The notes beneath the pieces were generated by a model, which saw only the letters and a list, made by a program, of their open reading frames with translations, searched no databases and was not told the origin of the DNA. Of a stretch of DNA of 64,000 bases, positions 53,211 to 61,533 are shown piece by piece. The stretch covers positions 1-64,000 of the forward strand of contig CAIJNL010000005.1 of assembly GCA_903822005.1 (NCBI GenBank), in the 5' to 3' direction. Source of the stretch: an uncultured Nitrospiraceae bacterium (GTDB lineage: Bacteria > Nitrospirota > Thermodesulfovibrionia > Thermodesulfovibrionales > Dissulfurispiraceae). A program made the position numbers and the translations under genes. The stretch's first letter is position 1; every line of letters starts with the position of its first letter.

Positions 53211-54537
53211 AACAGGCATGGTCCATGCTATCAGACGCATTCTGCTGATTCTTGTCCTGATCATACCGTCCTATGCATTTGCGGGTGTTCAGGAGTTCAT
53301 GCTCGAAAACGGCCTCAAGGTCATTTTCATCGAAGACCACAAGATACCGATAGCTAATTTCCAGATCTGGTACAAGGTCGGGGGCATAGATGAGCCGGCT
53401 GGCAAATCGGGCATAAGCCATTTTCTGGAACATATGATGTTCAAGGGCACGCCGAACTACGGGTCCAAGGTCTTCTCCAATATGATCCAGAAAAAGGGCG
53501 GCATGGATAACGCCTTTACCACCATGGACTACACCATGTATTTTCAGAAGCTGCCGTCATCCGAAATACAGCTCTCAATTGACCTGGAATCAGACCGCAT
53601 GAAAAACCTTCTGCTGAATCAGGCTGATCTCGATGCCGAGCGCAGCGTTGTGATGGAAGAGAGGCGCATGCGTTATGAAGATGACCCCAAGAACATCCTG
53701 CGCGAAGAAGTGGCTGCGGCTGCCATCAAGGTCCAGGCATACCGTAAGCCTGTCATCGGATGGATGGAGGAGATTGCCGCCATCACAAGGGCCGACATGG
53801 CCGAACATTACGGTATATATTATTCGCCGGACAACGCATTCATTATAATCTCCGGAGATGTCAATCCAGCGGAGCTGATGCCTGTAATCAGGAAGAAGTT
53901 TGGCGTCATCCCTCCTGCCGGTGCAAAGATCAAACGTCTAAAGACAGTTGAACCTCCCCAGCGCGGGGAAAGGATCGTATACCGGGACAGCGAGACTGCC
54001 GAGGTGCCGAGCATTGTTATTGCGTACCACGTTCCCCGTTTCCCTGATAAAGACAGCAACGCTCTTGATATACTTTCGTCAATACTTTCGGGAGGCAAGA
54101 GCTCCAGGCTTTACAAGAGACTGGTTTACGAAAAACGGATTGCACTCAGCGTAAATGCTGACTATGAAGGAATTAATAGGGACCCATATCTTTTTTCTGT
54201 TGAGGCCACAGCGGCGCCGGGCAAGGATATAAAAGATGTCGAAAAGGAACTGCTCGATGAGATAGCGGCAATATCCGCCCAGCCGCCGACAAAGGAAGAG
54301 GTGCAAAAGGCAAAGAACCAGGTCGAGTCAGGTTTTGTCTTTGCCAGGGATTCGAGTTTTGCTGAAGCATTGTATACCGGCATGTTCGAGATCATTGGCG
54401 GCTGGAAGCTCAGAGACCTTTATCTTGAAGGGATCAGAAAGGTGACGCCGGAAGAGGTAAGCGATGTTGCACGCAGATATCTGACAAGAGAGAACAGGAC
54501 TACCGGGTATCTGGTGCCGAAAAAGGCTGGTAAATGA
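53203..54537 (+). CDS. Secreted M16B-family zinc peptidase, catalytic subunit
   Basis: After an N-terminal hydrophobic signal (IRRILLILVLIIPSYAFA) the peptidase has the zinc motif HFLEHMMFKGT and the third ligand in EERRMRYEDDP. This is the active subunit of an M16B pair that acts in the periplasm. I chose the ATG at 53203, since GGAAAG precedes it and the signal starts there; the reading frame upstream overlaps the ferredoxin. The next gene encodes the partner without zinc motif. Confidence 0.93.
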   Translation: MNKTGMVHAIRRILLILVLIIPSYAFAGVQEFMLENGLKVIFIEDHKIPIANFQIWYKVGGIDEPAGKSGISHFLEHMMFKGTPNYGSKVFSNMIQKKGGMDNAFTTMDYTMYFQKLPSSEIQLSIDLESDRMKNLLLNQADLDAERSVVMEERRMRYEDDPKNILREEVAAAAIKVQAYRKPVIGWMEEIAAITRADMAEHYGIYYSPDNAFIIISGDVNPAELMPVIRKKFGVIPPAGAKIKRLKTVEPPQRGERIVYRDSETAEVPSIVIAYHVPRFPDKDSNALDILSSILSGGKSSRLYKRLVYEKRIALSVNADYEGINRDPYLFSVEATAAPGKDIKDVEKELLDEIAAISAQPPTKEEVQKAKNQVESGFVFARDSSFAEALYTGMFEIIGGWKLRDLYLEGIRKVTPEEVSDVARRYLTRENRTTGYLVPKKAGK

Positions 54538-54538
54538 C

Positions 54539-55882
54539 ATGTATAAAAAAATCACAATAATGACTCTTTTCATGCTTTCCCTGGCATTGGTTTTATCCAT
54601 GCCATTCGCGGCCCACGCCCTTGATTTCAAAAAGGAGAGGCTCGCAAACGGGCTTACGCTTATACATGTCGAAAGGCATGAATTGCCCATCGTGATGGCG
54701 ACGCTCCTGATAAAGGCTTCGCCGCTTCAGGAAGATGGTACAAAGGCCGGAACAGCCTACCTAACCGCAAAGATGCTGAGCGAAGGCACAGCCAAAAGGA
54801 AATCCGCGGACATCAGCGAGCAGATCGAGTTTATGGGCGCGTCGCTGGATACTTCGGTCAATGACGACTACACAACAGTCTCCCTTGCTGTGCTCAAAAA
54901 GGATGTCGAGACCGGCTTTGATCTCTTTTCGGACATTGTGCTCCATCCCGCTTTCTCGATGGAGGAGCTGACCCGCAGAAAGACGCTGCTGGCCGGCTCT
55001 TTGAAGAAGAGGCAGGAGGAGCCTTCATTTATCGCGGGCAGGGAGCTGATCAAAAACCTGTTTGGCGATTTCTCTTATGGAAGGGCCGTGGAGGGCAGTA
55101 TCGAGAGCATCGAAAAGATCAGCAGGCTTGACATCATAAATTTTTATGATGCCAATTACCGGCCTGATAATGCCATACTCGTTGTGGTCGGCGATCTCGG
55201 CAAGGATGAGCTTGCGCAGCTCATGACGCGATTTTTCTCGCCATGGCAGGCGGCAAAGAAGCAGACAGTGCAGCAGAAGCCGGTCCAGGCAAAACTCACG
55301 GCATATAACCAGCCCCGCATAGAGGTGATTGACAAGGACGTTTCCCAGGCGAATATTGTGATGGGCCGCATGGGTATCTCCCGTGACAATCCTGATTACT
55401 ACGCAGTGCAGGTCATGAATTACATATTCGGCGGCGGCGGCTTCGCCTCAAGGCTGATGAAGACTGTCCGCGATGAAATGGGGCTTACCTATTCAATAAA
55501 CAGTTTCTTCGCATCAACTCTTTATCCGGGCAGGTTCGAGATCGACGTGCAGACCAAGAATGAGTCAGCAGACCTGGTCATCAAAGAGACGCTTAAACAG
55601 GTCCGCAAGATGAGGACAGACGGGGTCACTGACGGGGAGCTGGCTGATGCGAAAGATTACATGATCGGCAGTTTTCTCCGGCGTATAGAGACGAGCAAAA
55701 AGATAGTTGACTTCATGGCGGCGGTCGAGTTCTACAAGCTCGGCGGCGATTATATCGAAAGATACAGGGAATATATAAGCAAGGTCACTAAGGAAGATGT
55801 GTCGAGAATGGCCAAAAAGTATCTTAGCGACGAAGACCTTCTGATAATTGTGGTCGGAAACAAGAAGAAGATGAAGCTTTAA
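54539..55882 (+). CDS. Secreted M16B-family peptidase-like protein, non-catalytic subunit
   Basis: This 447-residue protein has a signal peptide (ending AAHA) and an M16 fold, but the position of HxxEH reads LTAKMLSEGTAKR, so it cannot bind zinc. It keeps a Tyr/Arg region (NSFFASTLYPGRFEI) used by the non-catalytic subunit to hold substrate. It starts one base after the stop of the catalytic subunit. The two should form a heterodimer. Confidence 0.93.
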   Translation: MYKKITIMTLFMLSLALVLSMPFAAHALDFKKERLANGLTLIHVERHELPIVMATLLIKASPLQEDGTKAGTAYLTAKMLSEGTAKRKSADISEQIEFMGASLDTSVNDDYTTVSLAVLKKDVETGFDLFSDIVLHPAFSMEELTRRKTLLAGSLKKRQEEPSFIAGRELIKNLFGDFSYGRAVEGSIESIEKISRLDIINFYDANYRPDNAILVVVGDLGKDELAQLMTRFFSPWQAAKKQTVQQKPVQAKLTAYNQPRIEVIDKDVSQANIVMGRMGISRDNPDYYAVQVMNYIFGGGGFASRLMKTVRDEMGLTYSINSFFASTLYPGRFEIDVQTKNESADLVIKETLKQVRKMRTDGVTDGELADAKDYMIGSFLRRIETSKKIVDFMAAVEFYKLGGDYIERYREYISKVTKEDVSRMAKKYLSDEDLLIIVVGNKKKMKL

Positions 55883-55924
55883 CATGTTCAGGCAAGGACA
55901 TCCGCCTCTTGCCTGCCCAAATAG

Positions 55925-56632
55925 TTATCTGAGCTTAAGTTTTCTGAAGATCGCCATCATCTCTACTACCGAAAACTGCCCCGGCGCAGATGGAACATTG
56001 ATGTATCCGTATGAGATAGGCGACCCTATCACAGGCATGAAAATCCTTGATGCAAGGCCCCTCTCTCCCATGGCAATGGTTATCAGCCTCTTGTCCCTGT
56101 TGTTCAGGGCAAAGACAAAGAGATCAAGCAGGTCTTTCTGGGTTTTTGCCTTAACTGCGATCTTAGCTATGTCTGCCTTTGAGGAAACAGCCTTGCTGAC
56201 AATGCCCTCAAGTACAGCGGGCTCGGGCGTAAGGTCGAAATTATGGAAAGAGCCGATCAGCAGCTTTCTGAAGGTGGTGCAGAGTTTCCTGATCTCGGGA
56301 AAAAGGTCGTCCGCATTGATCTCCACGTCCACAACATCCGAAAGCGGTATTATCCCACGGTAAAGGTCCAGGCGGTTGGGAACTTCCTTTTCGCCCCCCT
56401 CTTTAACATCGCGGATTGTGGCTATTATGGGCTTATTGAAAAGATCTCGCACTCGCTTGAAGATGTTCTTCACATGGGCGGAATCGACAGCTGAGAACAT
56501 GTCCACCCGCAGCTCTATAAGATCAACTGCAGCCATGACATCTTTTTCTGTCTTCAAGTAGTCCCTGTCCGTAAGCATGCCCGATACAAGCGGAAAATCA
56601 CCGACCCTGAAATCGCGTATAAATTTTTCCAT
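55925..56632 (-). CDS. aroD: 3-dehydroquinate dehydratase, type I
   Basis: The enzyme removes water from 3-dehydroquinate in the shikimate pathway. The type I catalytic pair is visible: His in GSFHNFD and the Schiff-base Lys in IAKIAVKAKT. The C-terminal GSPISYGYI and APGQFS match too. 235 residues is normal. No strong Shine-Dalgarno site is seen at the ATG. It is convergent with the M16 pair. Confidence 0.93.
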   Translation of the reverse strand: MEKFIRDFRVGDFPLVSGMLTDRDYLKTEKDVMAAVDLIELRVDMFSAVDSAHVKNIFKRVRDLFNKPIIATIRDVKEGGEKEVPNRLDLYRGIIPLSDVVDVEINADDLFPEIRKLCTTFRKLLIGSFHNFDLTPEPAVLEGIVSKAVSSKADIAKIAVKAKTQKDLLDLFVFALNNRDKRLITIAMGERGLASRIFMPVIGSPISYGYINVPSAPGQFSVVEMMAIFRKLKLR

Positions 56633-56785
56633 AGGGTTATATATTAAATGATTTCGGCAAAGGAAGACAATTGTTGCGGATTTGCGGCTTGCTCACAGAC
56701 TCTAAGTCATTTGGCTCAGATAGTTGATATTGCGAATAGAAATCGGCAATGGATGGAGCAAGTCGTTTCACCACTTGAAATAAAA

Positions 56786-56810
56786 AAAGGGCGTCTCAAG
56801 GACGCCCTTT
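56786..56810. terminator. Rho-independent terminator of the Gln/Arg repeat gene
   Basis: The stem AAAGGGCGTC (56786-56795) pairs with GACGCCCTTT (56801-56810) with loop TCAAG, preceded by an A-run on the plus strand that becomes a T-run on the minus strand. Confidence 0.9.
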
Positions 56811-56861
56811 TCTGGCGCGATTTTTTACGGCTGCATCCGCCGCTAAATCAGCTGCCTGCGT

Positions 56862-57998
56862 TTATTTCCCTCTTGCTCTTTCCTGTTGCTCTTGATCATG
56901 CTGTTTTTGTTCCACCTGCTGTTTAAGCTCCTGCTTTTGCATCTCCTGCTGTTTCTGACTGTCCACTTGCGGTTGTTTGCGTTCCTGCTGCATCTCGCGC
57001 TGCTTCTGCTGTTCCCGGTCACGTCCCTGCTGCATCTCGCGTTGCTTCTGCTGTTCCCGGTCACGTCCCTGCTGCATCTCGCGTTGCTTCTGCTGTTCCC
57101 GATCACGTCCCTGCTGCATCTCGCGTTGCTTCTGCTGTTCCCGGTCACGTCCCTGCTGAATCTCACGTTGCTTCTGCTGTTCCCGGTCACGTCCCTGCTG
57201 CATCTCGCGCTGCTTCTGCTGATCTGACTGTATCTGGCGCTGCCTCTGCTGCTCCCGCTCACGGTCCTGCTGCATCTCGCGCTGCTTCTGCTGATCTGAC
57301 TGTATCTGGCGCTGCCTCTGCTGCTCCCGCTCACGGTCCTGTTGCATTTCACGCTGTTTCTGCCGATCTGACTGTATCTGGCGCTGTCTCTGCTGCTCCC
57401 GCTCTTTGATCCTCTCCTGCCTGATACGACGGTCTTGCTCCATCTTCAAATTAGCCTGGCGTATCCTGTCATTCCTGATATCATCTCTTCTTTCATCCTG
57501 GAACCATCTCTCCCCATGCCAATGGCGGTCGCGGCGCCATTCTTGCCAATTGCTGTGGAAGTCACGGTATTGTACCCTGTGATACGACCTCGGCAGATAG
57601 AGGGGATAAGCCGGGGGAATGTCTCTTACAAAAACCGGCACAACAGAAGGCTGCACATAGACCCATGACGAGTTGTAGTCATAGGCTCTAAACCAGACGT
57701 TATGATGGTACCTGTACCAGTAGCCTCCATAGAAATAAACTCCTGCCATGTCGGGCACCATATAAACCTCTTCTTCTGAGCTCGGAACAACTACAAGTTC
57801 AGGCTCCTGAATTGCGAGAGGCGGAGGAGGCGTATAATCCCCATCAGGTATATATTCCTCTGCCGGGTATTCCTGGACCCCAACCTCCACTTCGGGCGGC
57901 GGGGCCACAACTTGTACGTTTACCCCCATAGCAAAGGCCGTCATCGGCATGAAGAGTAAAGCAAGCGCAAAACATAATTTGATAGTATTTTGTTTCAT
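56862..57998 (-). CDS. Secreted Gln/Arg-rich repeat protein
   Basis: A signal peptide (about 1-24, ending AFAM) is followed by an acidic, Pro-rich part and a Tyr/Trp-rich domain (about 85-170; YFYGGYWYRYHHNVWFRAY, PVFVRDIPPAYPLY). That domain resembles small periplasmic YxWY-type proteins. The C-terminal half consists of tandem repeats: three 24-residue units (QRQRQIQSDQQKQREMQQ...) and then five 14-residue units (QREMQQGRDREQQK). The tail is highly charged and probably a long single helix or a disordered chain. Repeat number may vary by slippage or recombination. GGAGGAAC lies before the ATG. Confidence 0.85.
   Translation of the reverse strand: MKQNTIKLCFALALLFMPMTAFAMGVNVQVVAPPPEVEVGVQEYPAEEYIPDGDYTPPPPLAIQEPELVVVPSSEEEVYMVPDMAGVYFYGGYWYRYHHNVWFRAYDYNSSWVYVQPSVVPVFVRDIPPAYPLYLPRSYHRVQYRDFHSNWQEWRRDRHWHGERWFQDERRDDIRNDRIRQANLKMEQDRRIRQERIKEREQQRQRQIQSDRQKQREMQQDREREQQRQRQIQSDQQKQREMQQDREREQQRQRQIQSDQQKQREMQQGRDREQQKQREIQQGRDREQQKQREMQQGRDREQQKQREMQQGRDREQQKQREMQQGRDREQQKQREMQQERKQPQVDSQKQQEMQKQELKQQVEQKQHDQEQQERARGK
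56985..57194. repeat. Five 42-bp coding tandem repeats
   Basis: Near-identical 42-bp units begin at 56985, 57027, 57069, 57111 and 57153 and encode the 14-residue Gln/Arg repeat. Only a few bases differ between units, which suggests recent expansion. Confidence 0.95.
57195..57410. repeat. Three 72-bp coding tandem repeats
   Basis: Units begin at 57195, 57267 and 57339, encoding 24 residues each. The third is the most divergent. Confidence 0.93.
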
Positions 57999-58204
57999 AA
58001 TATTGTTCCTCCATTTCGTCTACAGCATTGCGTCTTCGTTATTTATGATATCAACTAATTATGAAATCAGAAAGAATATATTGTGAATAATTATGAATAC
58101 TCTGTCATATCACCGAAGTCGCCGTGCAGGCTGCCGAAAGAAATCAGGACAAGGTTGGGTCTGCGACAGGGCAAATAGCAACGAAGTGAAAATCCGGGAC
58201 CGAT

Positions 58205-58235
58205 TTGAATAGACCGGGCGTGAAAATGCTATACT
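58205..58235 (+). promoter_or_regulatory. Likely promoter of tRNA-Ala
   Basis: TTGAAT at 58205-58210 and TATACT at 58230-58235 with a 19-bp spacer. The -10 box lies 46 bp upstream of the tRNA. The remainder of the 283-bp gap (57999-58281) shows nothing else I can support. Confidence 0.4.
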
Positions 58236-58281
58236 ATATTTCCTTAAGGCCAGTAGCATGTGCCGATTACAGCACAATTGA

Positions 58282-58357
58282 GGGCGGTTAGCTCAGCTGG
58301 GAGAGCGCCACGTTCGCAACGTGGAGGCCGAGGGTTCGATCCCCTTACCGTCCACCA
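58282..58357 (+). tRNA. tRNA-Ala (anticodon CGC)
   Basis: The cloverleaf has acceptor stem GGGCGGT/ACCGTCC with the G3:U70 wobble pair that identifies alanine tRNAs, D arm TAGCTCAGCTGGGAGAGC, anticodon loop TTCGCAA (anticodon CGC, reading GCG) and T-loop GGTTCGATC. CCA is encoded at 58355-58357. A TGC-anticodon tRNA-Ala is expected elsewhere. Confidence 0.96.
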
Positions 58358-58556
58358 ACCCTTTTATATTAGAAGTCAATATGTTAATAGCATAATCTTT
58401 TTCCATTTAATATACTTTTTACATCTTCTTTGAAAAAAATATACGGAGAAGCTGCCTGTCTGGTGTCCCGAAAAGTCCAGGGCAAACCATTTCGGATTAA
58501 GAACTTCACTATAGAACTGATTCTAATGCATCAAATATATTAAAGGAGGCAACACT

Positions 58557-58922
58557 ATGAGGTGTTTCATGGTTTTGATTATTCTCTCGATTGCTGCACT
58601 GTCCTTTGCACAGGAAACCACGGTGAGCAAGCAGGCCTGGATTAAACACTATCAGGAAAGATTGCCGTCCGCCTTCTGCGAGGAAAAATTGTTTTTTCGT
58701 CAATGCTATAAGGTTTCGAAGAGCGAGTGCCTGCAAGTGGCATCAAGCTCTGCCAAGTCTTGCCTCGCCAGCAAGCAGGATCAGATTCCTGGCGTGCTGC
58801 AGCCAAAAGACGGCGACCACTGGGGCGGTATTGTAGCTGAATGCATGTGGTATGCATATCAGACTGCCCTGCAGAAGAAGAGAATAAGCAACGTCAAATG
58901 TGACGATCCCAACAACTGGTAA
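58557..58922 (+). CDS. Small secreted Cys-containing protein, unknown
   Basis: The 121-residue protein has a signal peptide (about 1-19, ending SFAQ) and six cysteines in the mature part, spaced as likely disulfide pairs (AFCEEK, RQCYKV, SECLQV, KSCLAS, AECMWY, VKCDDP). No known family is recognised. AAAGGAGG lies upstream of the ATG and a hairpin follows. It is the first of several small secreted proteins downstream of tRNA-Ala. Confidence 0.75.
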   Translation: MRCFMVLIILSIAALSFAQETTVSKQAWIKHYQERLPSAFCEEKLFFRQCYKVSKSECLQVASSSAKSCLASKQDQIPGVLQPKDGDHWGGIVAECMWYAYQTALQKKRISNVKCDDPNNW

Positions 58923-58940
58923 TAACGCTGGTCTTTATGA

Positions 58941-58975
58941 AGAAGGGGGATTCTTCGGAATCTTCTTTTTTTTCT
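58941..58975 (+). terminator. Probable terminator of the secreted Cys-containing gene
   Basis: GATTC-TTCG-GAATC (58950-58963) forms a tight stem with a TTCG loop, extended imperfectly by AAGAA/TTCTT around a G-rich bulge, and is followed by a T-run. It ends the gene that stops at 58922. Confidence 0.6.
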
Positions 58976-59018
58976 TCTGAGAAACATGCCGGTATTGCTT
59001 CCCTTATAAGTCTAGGCT

Positions 59019-59147
59019 TTATACTTTGAACTGGGCTACAATGTTCTTAAGTTGCCCAGCCGGACTTGCCGGCTCTGATGAGGACTGGGCAATCCGGTCT
59101 GAAACACCCGATATCTCCCTATCTCCATTCGCGACAGCATAGGATAT
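59019..59147 (-). pseudogene. Remnant of a methyl-accepting chemotaxis protein C-terminus
   Basis: The minus strand reads VANGDREISGVSDRIAQSSS then GQLKNIVAQFKV and a TAA stop. This matches the extreme C-terminal end of chemoreceptors (ending in a basic-hydrophobic QFKV tail). An in-frame TAG lies 42 codons upstream, and the rest of the receptor, including the signalling hairpin, is absent. It is a decayed gene scrap in an otherwise empty 370-bp gap (58923-59291), which also holds the terminator at 58941. Confidence 0.7.
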
Positions 59148-59291
59148 CTAATATTGCCTGAAAACTAACTTTTCCCATGAACCGGTTTTTGTTGGTGAAA
59201 GTCCGAACATTGCAAATAATACCTTATTGACAAGGAGAAACATATAATGATAGCTTTATTTGTGGTTATCGACTATTGGGGGGGTATAATT

Positions 59292-59651
59292 ATGAAGCAG
59301 ATTCGGATTATTGCAATACTTGCAGTGCTATGCATGATTTTGCCGCTTGCGACGTATGCCCAGGATCACAGGCATGCACGCAGTGCTGAACTCAACATAG
59401 TGAACAATACGGCCACACAGGTAACAGTTAGTATAACGACCGAAAGATATGGCAAACTAGATTGGCCGTACGCACCTGGCGAGGTCGCCCGTCCGGCTTC
59501 GAAGGATAGCGTAATTTTGAGGGTAAGAGGAGACGACAGGATCCAAATTGCGGATTGGGGAACGGCCTACATCCGGGATGTCGCGGTATTTAGTGATGGG
59601 GTGTGGAATCTCAATATTCGGCAAGCACGCCGTGTAATGCATGGCAGATAA
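59292..59651 (+). CDS. Small secreted beta-strand protein, unknown
   Basis: The 119-residue protein starts with a signal peptide (IIAILAVLCMILPLATYAQ) and then alternates short strands (AELNIVNNTATQVTVSITTE and later VILRVRGDDRIQIADWG). No enzymatic motif is recognised. I chose the ATG at 59292, where GGGGGG precedes it and the signal starts; the frame is open 15 codons upstream with less support. Confidence 0.72.
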   Translation: MKQIRIIAILAVLCMILPLATYAQDHRHARSAELNIVNNTATQVTVSITTERYGKLDWPYAPGEVARPASKDSVILRVRGDDRIQIADWGTAYIRDVAVFSDGVWNLNIRQARRVMHGR

Positions 59652-59867
59652 ACAGCGGTATAGTTCAATTTTAAAGTTTTAGGCAACATGGGCTGATCGT
59701 CGAGGTCCACATGAGCGTCCGTTTATGGGCGGCCAGAGACTCTGGAATGAGCCTGGGGAAATAGGTGTAAAGTAGGTCGTGGGCACATAAGACTCTGCAT
59801 GATGCTGTCATGATGTAACAGCAGGACGCGGACCAAATGATGGCATGTGCGAATAGAGGAGGAATGT

Positions 59868-60413
59868 ATGAACAGATTGCTGATTGTAATTTTATTGTTA
59901 TGCGTTTTTCTATTAGCTGGCAGTACTGCTTTTTCCGCAGATGATGCGCTCGCAAACCAATTCTACAAAGAAGGCAAGGATTTCAATAAACAAAAAAATT
60001 ACCATGCGGCCGTCAAATCTTTTACGAGCGCAATTGAGTTGAAGCCTGATTATTATGACGCTTTCCTCCAGCGAGGCTATGCCCATGAAAAACTCGATTC
60101 CATTAAGCATGCAATGCGGGATTACAATAGTGCAATTCAATTAAAGCCAGAAATGTCGGTGGGGTACCAATTCCGGGGCTTTATTAATATGGTAAAGCTT
60201 AAAGAGTATGATCTTGCCATACAGGATTACAATAAGGCGATTGAACTGCACCCCTCCTATGCTCCGTATTATTATTTCCGCGGGATGGCACGGCAATGGC
60301 AGGGTGATCTTAATGGTGCGGCTCATGATTTTGAGCAGGCACTGGTCATAGACCCTAATCACAAAAGTGCCAGGGAAAAGCTCGCAAATCTGAAGAAAGT
60401 AATGAGGCCATAG
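59868..60413 (+). CDS. Secreted TPR-repeat protein
   Basis: A signal peptide (about 1-23) precedes four TPR-like helical hairpins: AVKSFTSAIELKPDYYDAF, then AMRDYNSAIQLKPEMSVGYQ, LAIQDYNKAIELHPSYAPYY and AAHDFEQALVIDPNHKSA. Such proteins act as protein-binding scaffolds in the periplasm. The partner is unknown. GAGGAGG lies upstream of the ATG at 59868. It follows the gene for a small secreted protein. Confidence 0.85.
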   Translation: MNRLLIVILLLCVFLLAGSTAFSADDALANQFYKEGKDFNKQKNYHAAVKSFTSAIELKPDYYDAFLQRGYAHEKLDSIKHAMRDYNSAIQLKPEMSVGYQFRGFINMVKLKEYDLAIQDYNKAIELHPSYAPYYYFRGMARQWQGDLNGAAHDFEQALVIDPNHKSAREKLANLKKVMRP

Positions 60414-60511
60414 CTAGCATTGGCGGTAGATGCCTCAAAAAAGCCTAGGCAGACTTGTGGTGACCGGGTTACTTATAAGTATGGATATGAGTTGTTTAAG
60501 TTAGGATTTAT

Positions 60512-60534
60512 GTTTACAGTTATTGTAAACGCAA
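60512..60534. repeat. Palindrome and left 13-bp inverted repeat beside the CDF-like gene
   Basis: GTTTACA (60512-60518) pairs with TGTAAAC (60524-60530). ATTGTAAACGCAA at 60522-60534 is repeated inverted at 61294-61306 on the other side of the CDF-like gene. Confidence 0.55.
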
Positions 60535-60597
60535 ATCGTGATTAGACTGCTTAAAAGCAAGAACTTTACTCACAAGCAGCGTCAGAGAGGGTACTAC

Positions 60598-61263
60598 CTA
60601 GTGGCATTTGCTTTGGCATCCGCAAGTTAAATTCCCTTTTGCTTTGTCGAATGCCTCACGACCCTCTCGAAAAGAAAGACCTGCAATGCCTATGGCACCG
60701 AAAGAGTCCAGGAGGCCAAGTCCCGTTAATTCATACCCAGCACTCGAAATGAGCAAAATAACAGAAAGCCACATACAAATCTTTGAGCAGTTGGCATCTG
60801 CCAGCAATGCCTGAGATTTCAATTCTGTTCCTACCTTTACTTTGTAATGAATAAGCGCCCACATAGCGAGAATTGAAATAATAGAAACTACAATCCCCCA
60901 AAAGGTCGTTTCCGGCTTATATCCTTTGTAAATATTAATAATTGCGGTAATAACCATGCCTGCAGAAAGTATATAGAAAGCTGTGCCGGTAACTCTAAGC
61001 GAGGTCCTTTCAAAGACATCATGGTTTTGTGTGTCGGACTGTCTCATCCTCCGGATCATGTGCCATATTCCGATGCCTGAGATTACTTCGACAAAGGAGT
61101 CAATGCCGAACCCTAATAAGGCAATGGTGCCGTCTTCAAAGCCGAAGAATACGGAAACCAAACCTTCAAGAATATTGTAGAAAATAGTGATCAAAGCAAG
61201 GGTCGATGCCCATTTGTAAAGAGCTACGCTCCCTTTGGGTTGACACCATGAAATAGATTCCAT
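60598..61263 (-). CDS. Cation-diffusion-facilitator-like membrane protein
   Basis: This 221-residue protein with five or six helices has the CDF-type start (YNILEGLVSVFFGFEDGTIALLGFGIDSFVEV, with the second-helix Asp-x3-Glu pair in FGIDSFVEVI and later LLADANCSKICMW). The C-terminal cytoplasmic domain of normal CDF exporters is missing; the end reads CGCQSKCH. It may export zinc or other divalent metals, but without the usual C-terminal domain regulation. Flanking 13-bp inverted repeats and an insertion-sequence-end-like pair at 61344-61385 suggest it moved recently. Confidence 0.8.
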   Translation of the reverse strand: MESISWCQPKGSVALYKWASTLALITIFYNILEGLVSVFFGFEDGTIALLGFGIDSFVEVISGIGIWHMIRRMRQSDTQNHDVFERTSLRVTGTAFYILSAGMVITAIINIYKGYKPETTFWGIVVSIISILAMWALIHYKVKVGTELKSQALLADANCSKICMWLSVILLISSAGYELTGLGLLDSFGAIGIAGLSFREGREAFDKAKGNLTCGCQSKCH

Positions 61264-61293
61264 ACTTTATGATACCAGAAGAGAAGTTACTAG

Positions 61294-61306
61294 TTGCGTT
61301 TACAAT
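61294..61306. repeat. Right 13-bp inverted repeat beside the CDF-like gene
   Basis: TTGCGTTTACAAT is the exact reverse complement of 60522-60534. The pair encloses about 785 bp holding the CDF-like gene. Confidence 0.55.
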
Positions 61307-61343
61307 TCATGTAATCACAATTAGTGACCACTACACATAATAC

Positions 61344-61385
61344 CGGACATTTCTAATTTGGAGAAAAGCGGACATTTCAACTTTG
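61344..61385. mobile_element. IS21-like end repeats, solitary
   Basis: CGGACATTTCTAATTTG (61344-61360) and CGGACATTTCAACTTTG (61369-61385) are 15/17 identical tandem repeats, an arrangement typical of IS21-family ends. No transposase gene is beside them. The surrounding gap (61264-61533) otherwise holds an ACACG-TTTA-CGTGT palindrome near 61485 and nothing else I can name. Confidence 0.45.
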
Positions 61386-61533
61386 CTTGCACAAATCCTG
61401 TTTTTTTGTTGCTCAAATACATTTTTTATGTTAGTATCTATCCAAATATGCTTTTTTTTCGCGATGAAAACCGATTGTATAACACACGTTTACGTGTGCC
61501 ATTTTATGTTTTTTAAACAGATGGGGGTCAATC

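Noticed and set aside
56886-57227. Leu/Cys-rich antisense reading frames opposite the Gln/Arg repeat gene
   Set aside because: They are the complement of the tandem repeats, with no start context or similarity to any protein.
58470-58510. GGGCAAACC-type start of a c-di-GMP-I (GEMM) riboswitch
   Set aside because: The first conserved segment is present but the GACGCAAAGCC segment and the second stem are missing.
59671-59955. Minus-strand frame of 94 codons opposite the start of the TPR gene
   Set aside because: It covers an intergenic region and the signal peptide of the TPR gene with no supporting motif.
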